Positions 57,783-64,000 of a stretch of 64,000 nucleotides of DNA are shown here, in pieces (position 1 is the stretch's first letter; every line of letters starts with the position of its first letter). A model generated the notes under the pieces. It did not search any database. It worked only from the letters and a program-made list of their open reading frames with translations, and was not told the origin of the DNA. A program made the position numbers and the translations under genes. The DNA is from Dillenia suffruticosa. Taxonomy: Eukaryota > Streptophyta > Magnoliopsida > Dilleniales > Dilleniaceae. The stretch covers positions 23,809,201 through 23,873,200 of the forward strand of contig JAVTVX010000016.1 in the NCBI GenBank assembly GCA_033439265.1, in the 5' to 3' direction.

Positions 57783-59040
57783 ATGAAACTATTGAACAAC
57801 ATTTGATACTTGATAAACTTGATCTTGTGCTGAAAAAGGGATGGACAGATAAACAAACCGAGGTAACTCGAGATGAAGACATCGAGGAAACTATCATGGC
57901 TTTGCAGTCCACACCAGAGTTACCCCTCAGGCAAGTCAGTAATTTCCTACCATTACCTCTTTCTAACGAGAAAATTCTTCATTCTACAATGCAAGTACCA
58001 AAGCTCGAGTTGAAGCCTTTACCTGAACATCTTAAGTATGCATACTTGGGTGACAACGAAACCCTACCAGTAATCATAGCCAAGGACTTGACCGAAAATC
58101 AAAAAGAGAGCTTAATGCGGGTATTGAGAGAATACAAGATGACTATTGGATGGATTTTGGCAGACATAAAAGGTATCAGCCCTTCAGTGTGTATGCATCG
58201 CATTCTACTCGAACCCGATTCCAAACCGGTAAGGGAACTTCAACGAAAACTTAATCCCACCATGAAAGAAATTGTTTTGAAGGAAATTTTGAAACTGTTA
58301 GAGTTAGGAATTATATATCATATTTCTGATAGTCACTGGATAAGTCTGGTTCATGTTGTTCCCAAAAAGAGTGGATTTCAATTGGTAAAAAATGAGAATA
58401 ATGAGCTGGTACCAATGAGACTTCAAACCGGATGGCGAATGTGCATTGACTTTAGAAAATTAAATACCGCCACTCGGAAGGATCATTTCCCTTTATCCTT
58501 CATTGATCAGATGCTAGAAAGATTGGCGGGTAAATTGTTTTTCTGTTTCTTGGATGGGTACTCGGGCTATTATCAAATAGTTGTAACTCAAGAAGATCAG
58601 GAAAAGACTACCTTTACTTGCCCATTTGGAACATTTGCATATCGTAGGATGCCCTTTGGACTTTGTAATGCACTGGGAACATTTCAAAGATGCATGATGA
58701 GTATATTTTATGATTTAATTGAAGATTGCATAGAAATTTTCATGGATGATTTTACGGTGTATGGTGATTCATTCAATCAGTGCTTAGATAATTTGTGTAA
58801 GGTTCTTAAGAGATGTATTGATACTAATCTAATCCTTAACTATGAGAAATGTCATTTTATGGTAAAGGAGGGAATAGTGTTAGGTCATGTAATTTCTTCA
58901 AGAGGCATTGAAGTTGACAAAGCCAAGGTGGATTTAATTGCTAACTTGTCATATCCTACTAATGTACGAGAAATTCAAAGTTTTCTTAGCCATGCAGGTT
59001 TCTATTGACGATTCATCAAGTACTTCTCGAAAATAGCTCA
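57671..59040 (+). pseudogene. Gypsy reverse transcriptase
   Basis: A long clean frame of 445 codons. Landmarks: MHRILLEPDSKPVRELQR, WISLVHVVPKKSG, WRMCIDFRKLN, HFPLSFIDQMLERLAG, FLDGYSGYYQI, FGTFAYRRMPFGLCNA and the catalytic FMDDFTVYGDS (about residue 356). VLGHVISSRGIEVDKAK follows. A TGA at 59,006, where Arg is expected, separates it from RNase H in the same frame. Confidence 0.88.
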
Positions 59041-59053
59041 ACCACTCTCGAGA

Positions 59054-59932
59054 TTGTTGCAACATGATGTTATATTCGATTTTGGAAATGAGTGTAAAGA
59101 AGCTTTTGATACATTGAAAATTTTGCTAACTTCAACTCCTATTTTGCAGGCACCCAATTGGGATCTACCTTTTGAGTTGATATGCGACGCAAGTCACTAT
59201 GCTGTAAGAGCTGTGCTCGGACAAAAGGAAGGGAAGCAATCTCATGCCATTTGTTATGCATCGAAGACACTCAATCCGGCGCAATGCAACTATACCACAA
59301 CTGAGAAGGAGCTTCTTGCTATAGTTTTTGCTTTTGAGAAATTTCGATCTTATTTGTTAGGCTCTAAAGTTGTCGTTTACTCTGATCATGCAGCCTTGAA
59401 ATATTTGCTTTCGAAGAAGGAGTCAAAACCACAACTTATCCGATGGGTACTGCTTTTGCAAGAATTCGATTGGGAGATTAAGGACCGGAAGGGACTTGAA
59501 AATTCTATAACTGATCACTTGAGTCACTTGGTGCGAGAAGAAGAATCCTTACCTATATCTGAAACATTTCCAGATGAGCAATTGTTTACCCTACAAGGTA
59601 AGACAGGTAAGGAACCTTGGTTTGCTGACATTGTAAATTTTCTTGTAACTGGAATTCTTCCACATGACCTAAGTATTGTACAAAAGAACAAGCTTAGGAA
59701 TGACTCGAAGTACTACATTTGGGATGAACCCTACTTGTGGAAAATAGGATCTGATCAAATCATTCGTAGATGCGTGCCTAACGATGAAATTCGTTCCATA
59801 CTTGCTCATTGTCATAGTCATGCATGTGGTGGTCATTTTGGTCCCAAAAGAACAGCTAGAAAAATTCTGGATAGTGGTTTTTATTGGGAAACACTCTTTA
59901 AGGATGCATACCAAATTGTAAGAGTTGTGTGA
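59054..59932 (+). pseudogene. Gypsy RNase H and integrase zinc finger
   Basis: RNase H landmarks: [48 protein letters not shown] and [13 protein letters not shown]. Then the integrase HHCC zinc domain with [16 protein letters not shown] and, after a frameshift near 59,919, KSCVNCQRI. The frame is otherwise clean. Confidence 0.85.
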
Positions 59933-60890
59933 ATTGTCAAAGGATATGCAAAATATCTTCTAGGGATGAAATGCCTCAAACCCCAATTTTATTTTGTGAA
60001 ATTTTCGATGTATGGGGTATGGATTTTATGGGACCCTTTCCTAGTTCATGTGGCTTTTTATATATTTTGCTCGCAGTAGATTATGTCTTGAAATGGGTAG
60101 AAGCAAAAGCTACCCGTACTAATGATTCTACGGTTGTTGTAGATTTCCTTAAATCTAACATTTTCTGTAGGTTTGGGGTACCGAAGGCGATCATCAGTGA
60201 TCAAGGTACACATTTTTATAATCGTACAGTGGAAGCTTTAATGCGCAAATACGGAGTTAATCACCGAGTAGCCACCGCATACAATCCTCAAACCAATGGG
60301 CAAGCAGAAGTTTCTAACCGTGAGATCAAGAGCATTTTAGAAAAAACAATAAATCCAAGCCGTAAGGATTGGAGTTTACGATTGGAGAATGCACTCTGGA
60401 CCTATCGAACTGCATTCAAAACCCCAATTGGAATGTCACCATACCGATTAGTCTTTGGTAAGTTATGTCATTTACCGGTTGCAATTGAACATCGTGTTTT
60501 TTGGGCAGTCAAGCAATCCAACTTAGATGCCAAGGAAGTTGGAAGGGCAAGGAAGCTGCAACATCAGGAGTTGGAAGAGATTCGTTTGGAAGCTTACGAC
60601 AATGCAAGGCTTTACAAAGAAATGACCAAACTTGTTCACGATAAACTTCGTCAGCAAAAACATTTCTTTGAAGGTCAAAAAGTGTTTTGTTTTCGTTTCC
60701 AAATTGAAGTTTATGCCCGGTAAGTTAAAGTCTCGATGGACAGGGCCATATTCGGTAGTAAGTATCTCTTCTCATGGTGCTATTGAAATTAAAAATCTAG
60801 AGATTAACAACACTTTTAAGGTGAATGGACAATGATTGAAACCATTTATTGACGGATTTGATGTCTTTACAGTGGAGGAAGTTCAATTGG
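59929..60890 (+). pseudogene. Gypsy integrase core and C-terminus
   Basis: D,D(35)E core: Asp in [11 protein letters not shown] (residue 32 of this frame), Asp in [11 protein letters not shown] (91), Glu in [14 protein letters not shown] (127). It is followed by [35 protein letters not shown] and a helix-rich region. A frameshift near 60,706 leads to the terminal [14 protein letters not shown] and GAIEIKN, with stops after 60,830. The core itself is intact. Confidence 0.88.
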
Positions 60891-61116
60891 CACATCCCAC
60901 ATACAAGGAGGAGGAAGACGAGAAGACAATATCGAGTCAAAGACGATAAACAAAGGCGCTCATTGGGAGGCAACCCAATAGTCCTATTTTTATTTTTGTT
61001 TGTTTATTTATTTATTTATTTATTATTATTTATTCATTTTCTTTATTTTCCTTCTTTAAACTTGCTTTAGGAGTGATCTTTCAAAAAAAAAAAAAAATTT
61101 CAGAAGTGGTCGCACT

Positions 61117-61359
61117 ATAGGGCGTGCCCACGCCCTATCTCCTACTCATATCTGCCCACCTTATTTACACGGACAGACCTCATTTTCCTTTAAGGCGTGC
61201 CCATGCCATAATCGCTTTTCACATCTGCCCATATCACTCCTACTGGCAGATGTACTCACACGATAGGGCGTGCCCACGCCCTACAATCTGCCCACGTCTG
61301 CCCCTACGACCATTAGACGGCCAGACTCTCACTTCATTTAAGGCATGCCCACGCCTTAA
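61117..61359 (+). repeat. Four copies of a palindrome-bearing unit, 72-75 bp
   Basis: AGGGCGTGCCCACGCCCT and variants occur at 61,117, 61,191, 61,263 and 61,338, each followed by (T)CTGCCCA(C/T)-type sequence. The core can form an 8-bp stem with a 2-nt loop. It lies between integrase and the extra ORF. Confidence 0.8.
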
Positions 61360-61504
61360 GTTCAGACCACTTCTGCTTTGAAAAAAAAAAAAAAAGTCGA
61401 AGAGAAGAATCAGAATCAACTTGTCTGCTCTAACCTTTCGACATTTGTTTTCTAGGGTTTTCTTTCCTCTTTCGCCTTCGACCCTATCTCCACTGCCGCC
61501 ACCG

Positions 61505-62941
61505 ATGGCCAAGAAACAGATACACCCTCACCACCACCGCCGTCGCTCTGGCCTCCACCCACATTGGCCCCAGGGACCGAAAAGTCAAGGTGCATCTCAC
61601 ATCTCTCTCTCCTCCGATAGTGACGAATCGCCTTCATCGCCTCCCGCAAACCCTTCGCCTTCCGCCTCTCAATCCCGTCCACACTTACCCTCCAGTCCAC
61701 CCACGGGCCATCACAGACCTCCATCGTCATCTCCTTCGAGTGATCGCACTCCCCAATCACCTCCTATTGATCCCTCTCCGACTCCTGAAGTTCTTAAACC
61801 AGCGACAGCAGCCGAACCCTCCTCTTCCACTCCAAAAAGGCCTCGCGTCCGTTCAAGGGTGGTGAGAGGGAAATCTGTCCTTCCCTCGCCGCATACTCAC
61901 CTTCGCGACCGTCTCCGATTTCAATCTGCCGAAGCGCGACAAAGGTACTCTACTATTTCTGTTCGACGTATCATTCCTTGTAAATCCTTTCATTTTCCAT
62001 CATTGCAAGTACTGAATATGCATGATTCCATTGCCCGATATCTCTTTGCTATTGGCTGGGAGCAATACTTGAATTGTACTTTCCCTACCCTGCTTGAGTT
62101 AACTTATGAATTTTACACCACTTTTTGCTTTCACACACCCACGGATTTCACTGCCTATACCCCTAACTTAATTCATTTTGGCTTGATGAATCACTCATTT
62201 CATCTCTCCTTGACTGAATTTAACGTTTCTTTAGGGTTCCTTAGTGAGGCTCACACCCAGTCCTCTGCATATCAGACTAGTTTCTGTGATTTCCCTCCCA
62301 ATTTTAACTCTACATACATGAGCATCTGGACTGAGCTGACTGTAGATCCTGTTCCTTATCACCCTAGTCATTCTAAGGGTAGCTATTTGAAGGATAATGC
62401 ATTGCGACTCATTCATAGGGTCCTGGCCTTTAGTTTCTCTGGCCGCAAGGATAGCTTCGCCGTTTGCACTAAACCTGAACTTTTTTTTCTATGGTGCATG
62501 CACACCAACCAACGGGTTAATTTTGGGTATTGGGTAGCCTCGCAATTCCTGTCTTGTGTGAACAAACCAAGGCGACCATTAATTTTGGGCTCCCTCATTA
62601 CCCTTTTGGCCGTGAATTTGGGCGTGTTGGACTTGACTAATCATGATTTACATGTAGCATGCCCCATAGAACCGTTGGATTTGGATTGTTTAATACGTAT
62701 GGGTGTTTTATCGGTTTCAGATGGGCATTACACTTTTAACCCTCCAGGTGCACGCCCGAAGCACTTTTCTTCTCCTCGTGCAGGTTCTCTCGTCCCTGAG
62801 GTAGTCTTTCTTCCCTCTGCAATCCCCATCCCCGCCCCCACACTTCAATCTCTCGACGACCGTTTGTCTCGCATGGAAAACAACCTTATGGCATATTTCG
62901 CGTTTGTTGGCTTTCGTCCTCCGTTTCCACCTCCACCGTAG
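61505..62941 (+). CDS. Extra (third) ORF of the gypsy element, 478 aa, 'putative plant transposon protein' type
   Basis: Frame intact from MAKKQIHPHHH (ATG in a good context, CCGATGG) to TAG, unlike the broken gag-pol upstream. Residues 1-150 are Pro/Ser-rich and basic. Then a folded-looking region has LNMHDSIARYLFAIGWEQYL, LLELTYEFYTTFCFHTPTDF and FNVSLGFLSE. KDNALRLIHRVLAFSFSGRK, LFFLWCMHTNQRVNFGYWVA and PLDLDCLIRMG follow, and the C-terminus ends in Pro-rich FRPPFPPPP. I recall this pattern from Athila-like elements, where an ORF occupies the envelope position. I see no signal peptide or convincing membrane-spanning segment, so an envelope role is not supported. Function unknown. A start at 61,421 without ATG was rejected. 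Confidence 0.75.
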   Translation: MAKKQIHPHHHRRRSGLHPHWPQGPKSQGASHISLSSDSDESPSSPPANPSPSASQSRPHLPSSPPTGHHRPPSSSPSSDRTPQSPPIDPSPTPEVLKPATAAEPSSSTPKRPRVRSRVVRGKSVLPSPHTHLRDRLRFQSAEARQRYSTISVRRIIPCKSFHFPSLQVLNMHDSIARYLFAIGWEQYLNCTFPTLLELTYEFYTTFCFHTPTDFTAYTPNLIHFGLMNHSFHLSLTEFNVSLGFLSEAHTQSSAYQTSFCDFPPNFNSTYMSIWTELTVDPVPYHPSHSKGSYLKDNALRLIHRVLAFSFSGRKDSFAVCTKPELFFLWCMHTNQRVNFGYWVASQFLSCVNKPRRPLILGSLITLLAVNLGVLDLTNHDLHVACPIEPLDLDCLIRMGVLSVSDGHYTFNPPGARPKHFSSPRAGSLVPEVVFLPSAIPIPAPTLQSLDDRLSRMENNLMAYFAFVGFRPPFPPPP

Positions 62942-64000
62942 GGGAGTATTGTTCTATCTTGCCTTTTTGTTTGTTTCTTCATTTTTTGCATGTTTTTTTG
63001 TTTTCTTTTGCTCTTTATTTACTTAGGCATACATTGGGGACAATGTTGGGTTTAGGTATGGGGGAGGTTAGTCATTCTTTTAGATTCATACATAGGAACA
63101 TTCTTTATAGGTATTTTGTTTCCATAATAAAAAAAAAAAAAAGAGAAAAAGCAAAACAAAAAAATTTCAAGTTCCCTTTGTTGATGTATGCTATTTGGGT
63201 GGCTGGAGATGTATGACAAATGGTTTGTATCAATGGTGTTTTGTGCTTGAGATGGCTGCTCATGTCTTTAATAGTTTTCTTTGAATGATAAACATGCAAG
63301 ATTTGACACAAACCCTACTTAAAAAGTGAGGTTTTGAGCTTAAAACGAACGAATTCATTATTTGTGCTCCGAATTTCTTTTCTTGATGAGTGATTATCAC
63401 ACTTGGATTGCACATTCTAGAACTTGCATTGTTATGCATTTCGAGACCACATATAGAATTTTATGCATTGAAATGATAAAGACACTTAGGTTTTACCTCA
63501 TTTTGGCTTTTGTAAAAATCCCTACCTTGATTTATAATCCTCTTAGTGAACCAAATTGAGCTTGAGGCCCTTTCTTTATTCAAAACCCTTCAATACAACA
63601 CTATAACCCTATTTTGGCTAAAGTTTCAACCCTTGTACCAGGGATATATGCAGTTAATTGCATGATATTAGTTATATGATTATCTCATGAGATGTGTATT
63701 GATTAGAGTTTTAATGATGATATTTGTTACATATGAAAAAAAAAAGGAAAGAAAAAAAAGTTTGACTTTATTCATCTTTGAGCTAAAATGTTTTTCAAAA
63801 AAAAAAAAAAGATGCATTCTTGATAAATTCATTTCAATCATGGATCGTAAAGAAAAAGGTTGACATATTTATGTGATTTGGAATGTTAGCTATGTTGAGC
63901 ACATGTGGGTGACAAGAATTTGAATTTTTGGTGTGCTACATGTGCGGGGCAAAGGTGTTATCGCAGAAAGAATTGTGTAGTTAATTGCATATTATCTTTG
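62942..64000 (+). other. Untranslated 3' part of the gypsy element
   Basis: Contains TTGGGGACAATGTTGGGTTT..TATGGGGGAGG (63,036-63,067), a motif I associate with Athila-type elements, then several A-runs and AT-rich sequence with no credible ORF. The 3' LTR is not recognised before the window ends: the TGATAGGAAC start is not seen. Confidence 0.6.

Larger units (their letters stand above)
54028..64000 (+). mobile_element. Athila/Tat-like Ty3/gypsy retrotransposon, 3' end outside window
   Basis: 5' LTR, tRNA-Asp-type primer site, gag, protease, reverse transcriptase, RNase H and integrase follow in gypsy order on the plus strand, then an extra ORF. The long extra ORF after integrase and the motif TTGGGGACAATGTT..TATGGGGGAGG (63,036-63,067) are, as I recall, typical of Athila-type elements. 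gag-pol has at least five in-frame stops and several frameshifts, so the copy is non-autonomous. Confidence 0.85.

Noticed and set aside
61452..61760. Minus-strand ORF opposite the start of the gypsy third ORF
   Set aside because: Shadow of the Pro/Ser-rich coding strand.

Overview
The window is plant nuclear DNA, most likely from a eudicot. The evidence is split genes with GT..AG introns, a plant U-box gene, cytochrome P450 relics, and several plant transposon classes (Ty1/copia, Athila/Tat-like Ty3/gypsy, MULE, tRNA-derived SINEs, solo LTR). The sequence is AT-rich and gene-poor. I cannot name the species. No tRNA, rRNA, CRISPR array or prokaryotic feature was seen.

Layout. 1-15,700: a desert of AT-rich tandem repeats (units of about 396, 97, 211-227 and 44 bp). 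It is punctuated by three GC-rich minisatellites with a shared core and split by a 2.9-kb solo LTR with a perfect 5-bp target duplication. It also holds a small quinone-oxidoreductase fragment. 16,100-24,000: two decayed cytochrome P450 copies, a 263-bp CT microsatellite and a gutted copia element. 24,600-38,900: the genic island, with three credible genes. These are a single-exon 242-aa plant protein (+), a 7-exon 582-aa probable nuclear protein (+), and an 8-exon 460-aa PUB62-type U-box protein (-). The last two converge tail to tail. 38,883-42,756: a MULE with long terminal inverted repeats, inserted 343 bp upstream of the U-box start codon. 44,494-51,341: a copia element on the minus strand with both LTRs, primer site, polypurine tract and 5-bp target duplication. 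It is broken by a 1.4-kb insertion in reverse transcriptase and a SINE in its 5' LTR. 51,541-54,027: a probable LTR of another element on the minus strand. 54,028 to the end: an Athila/Tat-like gypsy element (5' LTR, tRNA-Asp-type primer site, decayed gag-pol, intact 478-aa extra ORF). Its 3' LTR is outside the window.

The genes do not form a pathway. The U-box protein would act in ubiquitin ligation, and the other two are uncharacterised. Much of the rest records nested insertions: SINE into copia LTR, unknown element into copia pol, solo LTR into satellite, and perhaps gypsy into an older LTR. Exon boundaries were read by eye from splice signals and reading-frame continuity. Family names come from recalled conservation, not from database searches.
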